From Candidatus Bathyarchaeota archaeon (lineage in GTDB: Archaea > Thermoproteota > Bathyarchaeia > RBG-16-48-13 > JAGMEO01): 25,220 nucleotides of DNA. This document shows positions 1 through 7,114 of this stretch, piece by piece. The notes under the pieces are model-generated. The model saw only the letters and a list, made by a program, of their open reading frames with translations, did no database searches and had not been told where the DNA came from. The first letter of the stretch is position 1. The number at the start of each line of letters is the position of its first letter. The DNA lies in the NCBI GenBank assembly GCA_030602965.1, contig JAUVYS010000006.1, forward strand, positions 1-25,220. Reading direction: 5' to 3'. The position numbers and the translations under genes were made by a program.

Positions 1-1
1 A

Positions 2-1081
2 ATTACTCAACTTACATACCCCAAAGACAAACTAGAAGTCGTAGTTATAAATGATGGATCTGTTGACGGAACTGGTGAAATAATAAACCAGTACGCGTCT
101 AAATATCCGTATGTAAAAGGTATACATAGAGAGAATGGTGGAGATGGAAAGCCTGAAGCACTGAATGTTGGTTTCACTTTCTCTAACGGAGAGATCATTT
201 TAACTTTTGATGCAGACTATTATCCCCAACGGGGTATTGTAGAGAAGCTTGTTGCGCCATTCATTGATCCTGAAGTTGCATCGGTACAGGGCAGAGTCAC
301 TGTTTTGAACGAGGAGGATTCGTTTGTTTCTAAAGTTGTAACACTTGAAAGAATCGGTGGTTATCGCATTGACCAATTGGCAAGAGATAGATTAATACTT
401 ATGCCTCAATATGGGGGAACAGTTGGAGGCTTTAGAAGAAAAGCAATGTTAGAAGTTGGTGGGTGGGATCCAAACATGTTAACAGAGGACACCGATCTCA
501 CAGCACGGTTCGTTCTAAAAGGCTGGCAAATGCGTTATGTTAATGACGCTGAATGTTATGAGGAAGCAGTGACTGATTGGAGATCCTATTGGCGACAAAG
601 ACAGCGATGGGCAAAAGGACACATGCAGGTAGCTTTAAAATATTTAGGAAGTTTCTGGAAATCCGTGCACTTTAGTTTCCTAGAAAAATTGGAAATGACG
701 ATGTTGTTGTGCGTTTATTTCATGCCAGTCATGGTGTTTGTTGGTTGGTCTGTGGGGTTATTCGCGTACTTCTTTGGTGTGGAAATCGTATTATGGCATT
801 ATCTGGGAGCGTTATCCATCATTACGTACAGTACGACTGGCAATTTTGCTCCCTTCTTTGAAATTGGTTTAGCGGCTTACATGGATGGTAGGAAAGAGCT
901 TCTCTGGTTGCTTCCAGGATTGATGATTGCTTTCTTCCTCTCCGTTTTCATGTGCACTCAAGCTCTATTTCAGTTGATGCAGAAACCAAATGGAAAACAT
1001 AAATGGGCTAAAACAATTCACAATGGCAATGGAAACAATTACCTTAATGAGAATAAAACCATTAAAAGAGGGACTTTATAA
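2..1081 (+). CDS. Processive family 2 glycosyltransferase (cellulose/hyaluronan synthase-like), 5' end cut off
   Basis: The gene enters from the left edge in frame from base 2, so the N-terminus is missing and 359 codons are visible. The GT-A domain shows a nucleotide-binding segment (VVVINDGS, residues about 13-20), the DAD metal-binding motif at residues 70-72, a TEDTDL motif for the catalytic base near base 481, and QRQRW near base 594. The last is the Q(Q/R)xRW signature of processive beta-glycosyltransferases. Several hydrophobic helices follow, as in BcsA, NodC and HAS, where they form the export channel. The product is inferred to polymerise a surface polysaccharide from a UDP-sugar and extrude it; the sugar cannot be told from sequence. 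Its TAA stop shares one A with the next ATG, so the genes are translationally coupled. Confidence 0.9.
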   Translation: MTQLTYPKDKLEVVVINDGSVDGTGEIINQYASKYPYVKGIHRENGGDGKPEALNVGFTFSNGEIILTFDADYYPQRGIVEKLVAPFIDPEVASVQGRVTVLNEEDSFVSKVVTLERIGGYRIDQLARDRLILMPQYGGTVGGFRRKAMLEVGGWDPNMLTEDTDLTARFVLKGWQMRYVNDAECYEEAVTDWRSYWRQRQRWAKGHMQVALKYLGSFWKSVHFSFLEKLEMTMLLCVYFMPVMVFVGWSVGLFAYFFGVEIVLWHYLGALSIITYSTTGNFAPFFEIGLAAYMDGRKELLWLLPGLMIAFFLSVFMCTQALFQLMQKPNGKHKWAKTIHNGNGNNYLNENKTIKRGTL

Positions 1082-2040
1082 TGGTGAGTTGGTTTTACGG
1101 AGTTTTACTCGTGATTCTTATTGGTTTCATGATCGTTCCATTTATTCCAGCAGTATCCGAATATTTTAGACGAAGAGATAAAGGACCTAGACTTATTCCA
1201 GACACTACAATAATTGACGAAGCTGAAGACTTAGAAGAGAGCAGTGCCTCAGATTTACCTTATATTGAAAAGAGCCGCATAGATGCCCGAGTTAAGGCAA
1301 TAGGTGATTTTGTTCGTGTAGTAGGCGACGTAAGCATTCCTGACGAAACAGAAGTGAACTCGCCAATTGTTATCCATGGAAATCTTTCGTTAGGAGCACA
1401 CTGTAAAATCCATGGAACCATTAAAGCAACTAAGAATCTCAATATTGGAGAACACACTATCATCATGGGCCACTGTATTTCAGGAGGAAATGTTGAAGTT
1501 GGCCCACATACACGTGTTGAAGGTATTGTTGATGCTGTGGGTGACATAATTATCAGAGAAAACGCTTTTGTCGGAGGTGCTTCTGCGGAAAAAAGCATAA
1601 AAATTGAGCCAGGAGCAACCGTGGCAAAAAAGCTTTCAGCCGACCAACTAGTAATGTTTGAACCAATATCGACTGAAGTTGAAGTACCTGAAGCTGAAAA
1701 AGAACTCGTAACTATTGGAGAAGATAAAGGCGAGAAAATCTCAGTTGAGGTTGACTCTGATATTTATGCTCTGGATCAACAGTTTTCAAAAGGAGAAATG
1801 AACCTAGAAACCTACCTGCAAAAGCGGCAAGCACTAATTGAACAGCGTTCCACTGAACTTAACAGAGATTCTGAAATATTAAAGCTTCTCAGTGAAAGAA
1901 AGAAAGTCATGGAGATATCCTTAAGACTTCTATTGGATCCAGAAAAGGTTAATGAGAGAGTAAACAATTTGATCAATGAAGGCTTCATCAATGCAGATTT
2001 TAGTCTAACAGAAAAAGGGGTGAAGAAGCTCTTTGGTTGA
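1081..2040 (+). CDS. Membrane-anchored bactofilin-like polymer-forming protein with C-terminal winged-helix-like tail
   Basis: A 319-residue protein. Residues 4-24 form one N-terminal membrane helix, followed by an acidic linker (41-60). Residues about 76-185 are short repeats with regular Gly and Val/Ile spacing (for example GNLSLG, GTIKATKNLNIG, GNVEVG, VGDIIIRENAFVGG). This pattern is the right-handed beta-helix of bactofilins (polymer-forming cytoskeletal family). A segment resembling a SHOCT helix pair (about 229-256) and a helix-plus-wing ending in LTEKGVKKLFG follow. Bactofilins usually lack this tail, so the architecture is unusual. GAGGG at 1068-1072 is a good ribosome binding site, eight bases before ATG. 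A scaffold for the neighbouring synthase is inferred from the operon; hexapeptide acyltransferases are a less likely alternative because I see no catalytic His in the repeats. Confidence 0.75.
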   Translation: MVSWFYGVLLVILIGFMIVPFIPAVSEYFRRRDKGPRLIPDTTIIDEAEDLEESSASDLPYIEKSRIDARVKAIGDFVRVVGDVSIPDETEVNSPIVIHGNLSLGAHCKIHGTIKATKNLNIGEHTIIMGHCISGGNVEVGPHTRVEGIVDAVGDIIIRENAFVGGASAEKSIKIEPGATVAKKLSADQLVMFEPISTEVEVPEAEKELVTIGEDKGEKISVEVDSDIYALDQQFSKGEMNLETYLQKRQALIEQRSTELNRDSEILKLLSERKKVMEISLRLLLDPEKVNERVNNLINEGFINADFSLTEKGVKKLFG

Positions 2041-2965
2041 CCTTTTTGACAAGAGCATTCTCGAAACGATTAACGAGAATACTTCTTCAGAAATTGGTAA
2101 AGCTTTCACTGAATCAGCATCACCAAGTCATCTTTCGTTTGACGAGATTAAGAAGCAATTGAAACATAATGTTTCAAATGAGATTGTGGAGAAAAGGCTC
2201 ATTAGACTTGAGGAAGCAGGTTTCCTAACATCAAAGGAAGAAAAATGGCGTCTAACTTTCAAAGGAAGAATGATACTTGAAGATTTTTGGAACACTCTTT
2301 CCGAATTAAAGATCGTCGAAGAGGTAGAGGAAACCAAACCAGAGATAATAGAAAAACGCGTAAAAGAAATAGAGAAAATTAAATCCCTTAAAAAAGGGGT
2401 TAAACCCAAAAAATTAGATGAGAAAATTGAAAGTTCACCGCTATCATCGCCAGAGCTGTCTAGAACCCTTGAAGATCTTGGTTCCAAACGGAAACAAGCC
2501 ATTGAATTTCTAAAAGAGCTTAGTCGAAGCTACGAAGCAGGTTTGATCAATGATGAACTTTATGATTCCTTTAGAGAACAGTTCTCAGAGAAACTGGAAG
2601 AGATGGAATACGAGATTGAAGAGAAAATTCAACTAAGCAAAGAAGCGCAATTAGAAGAAGTGGAAGCTATAAAAGAGGATTTTGAAAAATTGCCCTTGTC
2701 AGGAGATGAATCTGGTGCGAAAACAGGTACTTTGGGAAGATTGAGAATAATATTCTCAAAATCTTATTCTTTGTACATATTAACAGGCATATTTTTCCTT
2801 TTTACAGGTTATATACTGCTTGCTGAACTATTTTTTGAAACAAGCATAATGTTCCTTGGCTTGAACGCATGGATTTTAACTTTTAGTATAACATTTGTTT
2901 TAGCTGTAATCACAGGAATCAACATCTCTATTAGGAGGGGAAAAAATGAAGACTTGCTTGAATAA
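2033..2965 (+). CDS. Winged-helix, coiled-coil protein with two C-terminal membrane helices
   Basis: A 310-residue protein of no family I can name. Residues about 30-86 look like a winged helix-turn-helix (LSFDEIKKQL, then a recognition-like helix, then LTFKGRMILEDF as the wing). Residues 95-130 are charged and low in complexity. Residues 150-220 form a long helical or coiled-coil stretch whose AGLINDELYDSF part resembles the SHOCT-like segment of the preceding protein. Hydrophobic segments at about 246-265 and 272-299 anchor the C-terminus. The TTG start overlaps the previous gene by eight bases, and AGGGGTGA at 2016-2023 is a convincing ribosome binding site nine bases upstream. A membrane-tethered regulator or scaffold is possible, but DNA binding is not shown. 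Confidence 0.7.
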   Translation: MVDLFDKSILETINENTSSEIGKAFTESASPSHLSFDEIKKQLKHNVSNEIVEKRLIRLEEAGFLTSKEEKWRLTFKGRMILEDFWNTLSELKIVEEVEETKPEIIEKRVKEIEKIKSLKKGVKPKKLDEKIESSPLSSPELSRTLEDLGSKRKQAIEFLKELSRSYEAGLINDELYDSFREQFSEKLEEMEYEIEEKIQLSKEAQLEEVEAIKEDFEKLPLSGDESGAKTGTLGRLRIIFSKSYSLYILTGIFFLFTGYILLAELFFETSIMFLGLNAWILTFSITFVLAVITGINISIRRGKNEDLLE

Positions 2966-3719
2966 ATTTATGACAGTATTACTCTCATCTTTACTCTTAT
3001 TATCAATCTACGCGATCTTTGAAATAGACATTGTTAACGCGGGAACATTTCCCAGTGGGATGACATGGATTGGGCTTGGTGAAGACCCGAGCGATGATGA
3101 AGGAACTGTTCGCCAAGGATACGATGACATTTACTATAATACTGGAACATATAGCACAGAGATCGCTAATAATGGAACGTGGTTGTTTTACATGATGCAC
3201 ATTAGAGAGTTGCAAGATGTAGGTACACGAAGCTACTTTATGTATTTTGACAATCAGTCAGATACTAGTGGTGAAACTTTGAAGAAATGGAGTACAGCAT
3301 ACACATTTGAATATGTACTAAGCGTACAATACGATTCTGGTGGAGGCGTTTGGTCTTCACATTTTTTTTATTTTAATGGATTAACATGGGTTGATGATAC
3401 AACGGCTATAACTGATGGCTACTACGTTGATACGGATCCGACTACTGACGATTATGTTTGGGCTGGAGTTAGATTATCTGATATTGGATATCTATACGAA
3501 GGAACAGGCGATTTCTGCGTTGTGTTTACAACTGAATCAACTTTTTTCCCAAACCAGGGAAATGCAAAAGACCATGATCCAGATTCTGGAGCACATTGTG
3601 TTGAACACGAGGTTATCCCCGAAATACCATATCCTGTTCTACCGTTTTTCGTAGCTGGACTAATAGTATTTGCGTATTATACAATAAATAAAAAAGAAAA
3701 ATTAAGAAACAAACGATGA
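2946..3719 (+). CDS. Secreted surface protein with PEF-CTERM-like C-terminal anchor
   Basis: A 257-residue protein with an N-terminal signal peptide: basic start, Leu-rich core at 10-22, and likely cleavage after VNA near residue 32. The body is rich in Asp, Gly, Thr, Tyr and Trp and reads like an extracellular beta-sheet domain; I do not recognise its family. The last 35 residues begin IPEIPYPVLPFF, continue as one hydrophobic helix and end in KKEKLRNKR. This is the layout of archaeal PEF-CTERM sorting signals, with Ile in place of the usual Phe. Such tails are cut by archaeosortase-type enzymes in other archaea; whether that applies here is inference. AGGAGGGG at 2933-2940 lies five bases before ATG, and the gene overlaps the preceding one by 20 bases. 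It ends three bases from a convergent gene. Confidence 0.8.
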   Translation: MKTCLNKFMTVLLSSLLLLSIYAIFEIDIVNAGTFPSGMTWIGLGEDPSDDEGTVRQGYDDIYYNTGTYSTEIANNGTWLFYMMHIRELQDVGTRSYFMYFDNQSDTSGETLKKWSTAYTFEYVLSVQYDSGGGVWSSHFFYFNGLTWVDDTTAITDGYYVDTDPTTDDYVWAGVRLSDIGYLYEGTGDFCVVFTTESTFFPNQGNAKDHDPDSGAHCVEHEVIPEIPYPVLPFFVAGLIVFAYYTINKKEKLRNKR

Positions 3720-3722
3720 AAT

Positions 3723-4109
3723 CTAAGAAAGTCCTCTGCTTATAAAGTAAACAGCTAAAAGACCGATAGCGACACCAATCCAAACTTCTATCGGATAACT
3801 GGCTTTAAGAAAGAATACATCTAAAACCGCCGTGAAAACCAAAGTCAATATCGTGATAAAAGTCACCAATTGCGTAGCACCCATGTAACCAATAGGTACG
3901 ATGCTCGCAAATCGTCCAACAAACATCAGAAAAAGCGCTGTAAACACGATAGGAGTGAAAACAGTCTTAATGTCCCAAACTATGTCAAAGAGTTTCTCTA
4001 TTGATATTTGACCCATAGTGTTACTCGCCATCTTCCAAAGAATATTCCCACACGCTCCCACCAAGGAGACCATGACTATTACCGTCCAAATCATCCAAGG
4101 TTCCATCAT
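3723..4109 (-). CDS. Small four-helix EamA/DMT-like membrane protein
   Basis: A 128-residue protein with four evenly spaced hydrophobic helices and a GNILWK segment after the first, as in the half-size EamA/SMR/ArnE-F group of the drug/metabolite transporter superfamily. It follows a polyprenyl-phosphate sugar synthase by 50 bases on the same strand. In known systems (ArnC with ArnE/F, GtrB with GtrA) such a pair makes a lipid-linked monosaccharide and flips it across the membrane, and that role is inferred here. GAGGTG at 4113-4118 sits three bases before this ATG and six before the next codon, also ATG (4106). I chose it over an in-frame ATG at 4136, which lies upstream of that site. The stop is TAG. 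Confidence 0.7.
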   Translation of the reverse strand: MMEPWMIWTVIVMVSLVGACGNILWKMASNTMGQISIEKLFDIVWDIKTVFTPIVFTALFLMFVGRFASIVPIGYMGATQLVTFITILTLVFTAVLDVFFLKASYPIEVWIGVAIGLLAVYFISRGLS

Positions 4110-4159
4110 AAACACCTCAATTATGAATAAACTCATTATTCATTTAGATACTTTAATAG

Positions 4160-5110
4160 TTAATCTTTCTTTTCATCTAGCTTTTTCAATAATTCTTTAC
4201 GTTGATAATTTATAATGTCTGCAAGGAATCCGAGAGCAAAAGATTGTAATCCTGTAATTAGTAGAAGTACTCCCAAGGTAAGTAAAGGAATATGAGGAGA
4301 TATTGCTCCTGTTAAAAGAAATATTATCAACAGATAGAAGTTTATGATAAAACCAACACCCATCATTATTAATCCAGTGAAACCAAAGAAGAGCATAGGC
4401 GAACGTAGAAACATGGATCGCATTTTTGTTGAGATTAAATCGAAAAATCCCTTGAGGATTCGCGTATTTCCATATTTTGATTCACCATGTTTTCTTGGGA
4501 AATGTTGAACCTCTACTTCACCGATCTTGAATTTCTGATCTTTTAACACCGCCAATATGTACCGATGTAAATCATCTACAAAAACAATGTCATCGAAAAC
4601 CTCTCTTCTGAAAGCCTTAAATCCACAATCAATGTCATGAAGGCTAAGCCCAGTAACAAAATTCGTCATGGAATTATACACTCTAGAGAAGAAACGCTTA
4701 CCGAAAGAATCCTTCCTATCTCTCCTCCAGCCATTCACAACATCATAACCTTCATCTATAAGTTTCAAAAACTTGGGAATATCCTTGGGCGTATGTTGCA
4801 AATCAGCATCAATGAAAAAAATAACGTGGCCTTTTGAGGCTTTTAAACCTGATTCTAGGGCAGCTGTTTTACCAAGATTCCTAAAATGATGAACTGCTTT
4901 AACATTTTTATATTTTTTAGATTGAAAATCTGCTAATTTTCTTGTTCCATCTGAACTTCCGTCGTTAACAATGATTATTTCTCCCTGAATATTTTGATCT
5001 GAAAGAACTGTTAAAGTGTTTTTCACTAGTTCTTCAATGTTTTTTGCTTCATTATAAGCTGGAAATATAATAGAGATAAACAAGTAATAATCCTTCTTAA
5101 AGCTCTTCAC
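4160..5110 (-). CDS. Polyprenyl-phosphate glycosyltransferase (DPM1/GtrB-like GT2) with two C-terminal membrane helices
   Basis: A 316-residue GT2 protein. FPAYNEAKNI (16-25) and VNDGSSDGT (48-56) bind the nucleotide sugar, DADLQ (101-105) is the metal-binding motif, and DIDCGFKAFRR (159-169) with RKHGESKYG (206-214) are typical of dolichyl-phosphate mannose synthase and its bacterial relatives. Two membrane segments (about 238-268 and 275-300) give the GtrB/ArnC layout. The enzyme is expected to move a sugar from a nucleotide donor to a polyprenyl or dolichyl phosphate on the cytoplasmic face; mannose or glucose are both possible. The start is GTG with no clear ribosome binding site, but a TATA-like element lies about 29 bases upstream, which suggests a leaderless transcript. 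It is the first gene of a pair with the small EamA-like protein. Confidence 0.88.
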   Translation of the reverse strand: MKSFKKDYYLFISIIFPAYNEAKNIEELVKNTLTVLSDQNIQGEIIIVNDGSSDGTRKLADFQSKKYKNVKAVHHFRNLGKTAALESGLKASKGHVIFFIDADLQHTPKDIPKFLKLIDEGYDVVNGWRRDRKDSFGKRFFSRVYNSMTNFVTGLSLHDIDCGFKAFRREVFDDIVFVDDLHRYILAVLKDQKFKIGEVEVQHFPRKHGESKYGNTRILKGFFDLISTKMRSMFLRSPMLFFGFTGLIMMGVGFIINFYLLIIFLLTGAISPHIPLLTLGVLLLITGLQSFALGFLADIINYQRKELLKKLDEKKD

Positions 5111-5134
5111 ATTTATTATGAAATCAAAACCTTA

Positions 5135-5143
5135 TTAAATAAA
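5135..5143 (-). promoter_or_regulatory. TATA-box-like element for the DPM/GtrB-like gene
   Basis: The minus strand reads TTTATTTAA here, centred about 29 bases before the GTG start at 5110. Archaeal TATA boxes sit about 26 bases before the transcription start, so the transcript would begin within a few bases of the start codon. This fits the missing Shine-Dalgarno sequence. AT-rich background makes such matches common. Confidence 0.4.
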
Positions 5144-5214
5144 AAGAATTGTCTTCTCGTGCATGAGTATACGATTCTGGGAGGTTCCTACGCTATATAC
5201 GATCGATCGAGGGA

Positions 5215-6162
5215 TTAATGTGAACTTATGGGTGCATATTGAATTAGACTCTGACCGGTCCAAGCCCAAATAGACCCTGTTGATTCACCAAGCTTACATC
5301 GAAACGCGTCATTCTCAGACCTCAACCACCTGTTTTTCTCTTCGATCTTCCTATACTGCTCATCCTTAGTAAGAAATGCCATTCCAAAGATGTCGGCCTG
5401 CTCCCTGTAAAGCCAAGTTAACTCTATCAGTTCTTTGTTTGCTTTAACCAAGGTTGTAGAGAACATTAAATTAATAATATACGTCAAAACAACCACGTTC
5501 TGATTGAATTCGGCTTCAGCTTCACTGTTCCTTAGCTTTCCAGCTGTTTTAATCAGCTCCTTAAGCGAATCCATCAATAGTTTTTTCTGGTCGCTTATCC
5601 ATTTCTCTAAGGCATCATTATTTTTGGTGAGCATTTCATTCTTTAGTTTGAGCTTCTGGTTTTCTGATTTTAACTGCTCTATCTCAGATGTGATGTTCTT
5701 GATCTTGCGCGTGAGGTATGCAAAGGGCATCATCTCATTATCAAACATCCTCAAGCTGCGAGCTGGACCTCGATATTTTGAGTCGATTCTTGCCAACCCA
5801 ACCAAGTTAAGCCTATATATCAACTCTCCAGGTAGATGGGAGAGAACATCAGTCATAAGCTGCAAGTAAGCATAATCCTCCACAGGCTTCTGGTTTTTAC
5901 GCCACTCCACATAGCTTAACCCCTGCTTAGAGACGGAGTAAAGATACATGAACCCTTTAAAACAGGGTTTCAACGTCTTAGAAAAGCACGAACGCTTGAT
6001 CCTCATTCTCTTCAGGAACCCCATCTGATGAAGACGCCGCAATCCGTTTGAAGCCTCCTTCACAGGCATCTTCAAAGCAGATCCCACATCTCTAGAATCA
6101 AAGAATTCTAAGCCAGACCCACTCACATTGTAAAGCTTTCGTAGTAATACATGAAATCTCAT
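5215..6162 (-). CDS. Winged-helix/coiled-coil protein of unknown family in a higher-GC island
   Basis: A 315-residue protein I do not recognise. Residues about 18-90 suggest a winged helix (FFDSRDVGSALK, a helix with NGLRRLHQMGFLKR, and a wing ending in YSVSKQGLSYVEW). Residues about 150-215 are a strongly charged Leu/Lys/Glu coiled coil, and a shorter helical stretch occurs near 270-290. There is no membrane segment. Base composition is visibly richer in G and C than in the flanking glycan genes, which suggests separate acquisition. A TATA box and a perfect inverted repeat lie just upstream of the ATG, so it may be a self-regulating transcription factor. No partner gene shares its strand closely. 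Confidence 0.65.
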   Translation of the reverse strand: MRFHVLLRKLYNVSGSGLEFFDSRDVGSALKMPVKEASNGLRRLHQMGFLKRMRIKRSCFSKTLKPCFKGFMYLYSVSKQGLSYVEWRKNQKPVEDYAYLQLMTDVLSHLPGELIYRLNLVGLARIDSKYRGPARSLRMFDNEMMPFAYLTRKIKNITSEIEQLKSENQKLKLKNEMLTKNNDALEKWISDQKKLLMDSLKELIKTAGKLRNSEAEAEFNQNVVVLTYIINLMFSTTLVKANKELIELTWLYREQADIFGMAFLTKDEQYRKIEEKNRWLRSENDAFRCKLGESTGSIWAWTGQSLIQYAPISSH

Positions 6163-6172
6163 TGTTACTCAT

Positions 6173-6187
6173 CTTCCACGGTGGAAG
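6173..6187. promoter_or_regulatory. Perfect inverted repeat, candidate operator
   Basis: CTTCCAC and GTGGAAG are exact inverted halves around one central base. The repeat lies between the TATA-like element (6194-6202) and the ATG at 6162, just upstream of the expected transcription start near 6172. This is a classic position for a repressor site. Binding by the winged-helix protein encoded downstream is inference; an RNA hairpin is the alternative. Confidence 0.5.
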
Positions 6188-6193
6188 GTATCC

Positions 6194-6202
6194 TATATAA
6201 AG
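6194..6202 (-). promoter_or_regulatory. TATA box for the winged-helix gene
   Basis: The minus strand reads CTTTATATA, which contains TTTATATA, a very good match to the archaeal TATA consensus. It is centred about 36 bases before the ATG at 6162, predicting a start of transcription near 6172 and a leader of about ten bases. Confidence 0.55.
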
Positions 6203-6318
6203 TAGATGAAATGGAATGTGAAGTTCATCCCACAAATGTGCAAATGAATAATAAACAGCGATCTGAAGAAGAAGTGAATACCAGCCTTCACCACCGGCCC
6301 ATACCAGTATTCGCTTCA

Positions 6319-6999
6319 TTAATTGTGAAATAAATCTTGCATGCGAAAAATATAGAGTCCACCGATTTTGTCAGGATTTTTTCTTTTATCAAGAAGTTTA
6401 AAACCATTTTCTTCAAAGATATCTATATATTTTTCAAGTGGACAAAAATATTGATATTTTCCTTCTGTGATGTGGTCTCGTGTAAAGAACCCTTTTTCTA
6501 ATGCTTTTAATGCACCTTTGAAATCCATTTTGAGCAGGTAATAAGGAATACGCTTTATATGAGTTAGTCTGCTGAAAGGGTTGTTTATCCATGTATGTAT
6601 GAATAGATAATCCGTTGAGTAATAATAGAGGTTTTCCAATATTCTGATAAAAATATCTTCGTACATCATATGAAAGAGCGCATCGAAACAGAATAAACAC
6701 CCCTTTTTCAAGCCGTTAATACGTTCTTCAGAAGAAGCATTAATAAAAGACCATTCTGGATGTTTCATCTTATTATTAATGATGCTTTTTGAGACATCGA
6801 TTCCTGTATAATCTTTGCAATCTCTACCTTCCTAAAAGGTTAGATCCCCACATCCTACATCTATCACATGATCTACATTAGAAAGAATTTCTGTGACAAC
6901 CTTCCACTTCCACACTCTTGCCTCTCCAATAGAGCCACAGCCACTTGTACCACCTGAAGCATAACGTTTCTACCAATATTCTTGTCCTGATGCTCTCAT
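6319..6999 (-). pseudogene. SAM-dependent methyltransferase disrupted by two in-frame amber codons
   Basis: Reading the minus strand from ATG at 6999 gives 226 codons of one continuous class I methyltransferase. It has an N-terminal KRYASGGTSG segment, motif I VIDVGCGD, motif II YTGIDVSKSI and a downstream FDALFHM segment. The frame is broken by TAG at 6972-6970 (codon 10, where related proteins usually have Glu or Asp) and by TAG at 6834-6832 (codon 56, just after GDLTF, where Trp is usual, so TGG to TAG). No frameshift is needed to join the parts. The second half alone is open for 149 codons from an internal ATG at 6768 but lacks motif I, so it cannot be a working enzyme. TAG also ends several intact genes here, so recoding is unlikely; decay or sequence error is preferred. 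Confidence 0.8.
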
Positions 7000-7114
7000 G
7001 CTTATCGCTAATGTGAAAAAGATGTGCTCGTGTTTTAGTTTTTATATCGTGTGCGAATTGAATCAATACCAAAGAATAATATAACTAATTCTTCTGTTTG
7101 GATACTTAAGTAAA

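Noticed and set aside
1260..1598. Open frame of 112 codons opposite the bactofilin-like gene
   Set aside because: It is the antisense of a well-supported coding region, with no ribosome binding site and no recognisable motif.
5202..5211. GATCGATCGA self-complementary stretch downstream of the winged-helix gene
   Set aside because: Short tandem GATC-type repeats of this size occur by chance, and no T-run or second copy supports a terminator or integration site.
5504..5869. Open frame of 121 codons opposite the winged-helix gene
   Set aside because: The Ser/Phe/Leu-rich product is what the antisense of a Lys/Glu-rich coiled coil gives. No independent support.
6832..6972. Reading the two TAG codons of the methyltransferase as pyrrolysine or a reassigned codon
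   Set aside because: TAG is the apparent stop of several intact genes here (ending at 3723, 8109, 10673, 21813 and 24068), and the sites are not known pyrrolysine positions. Decay or sequence error is simpler.
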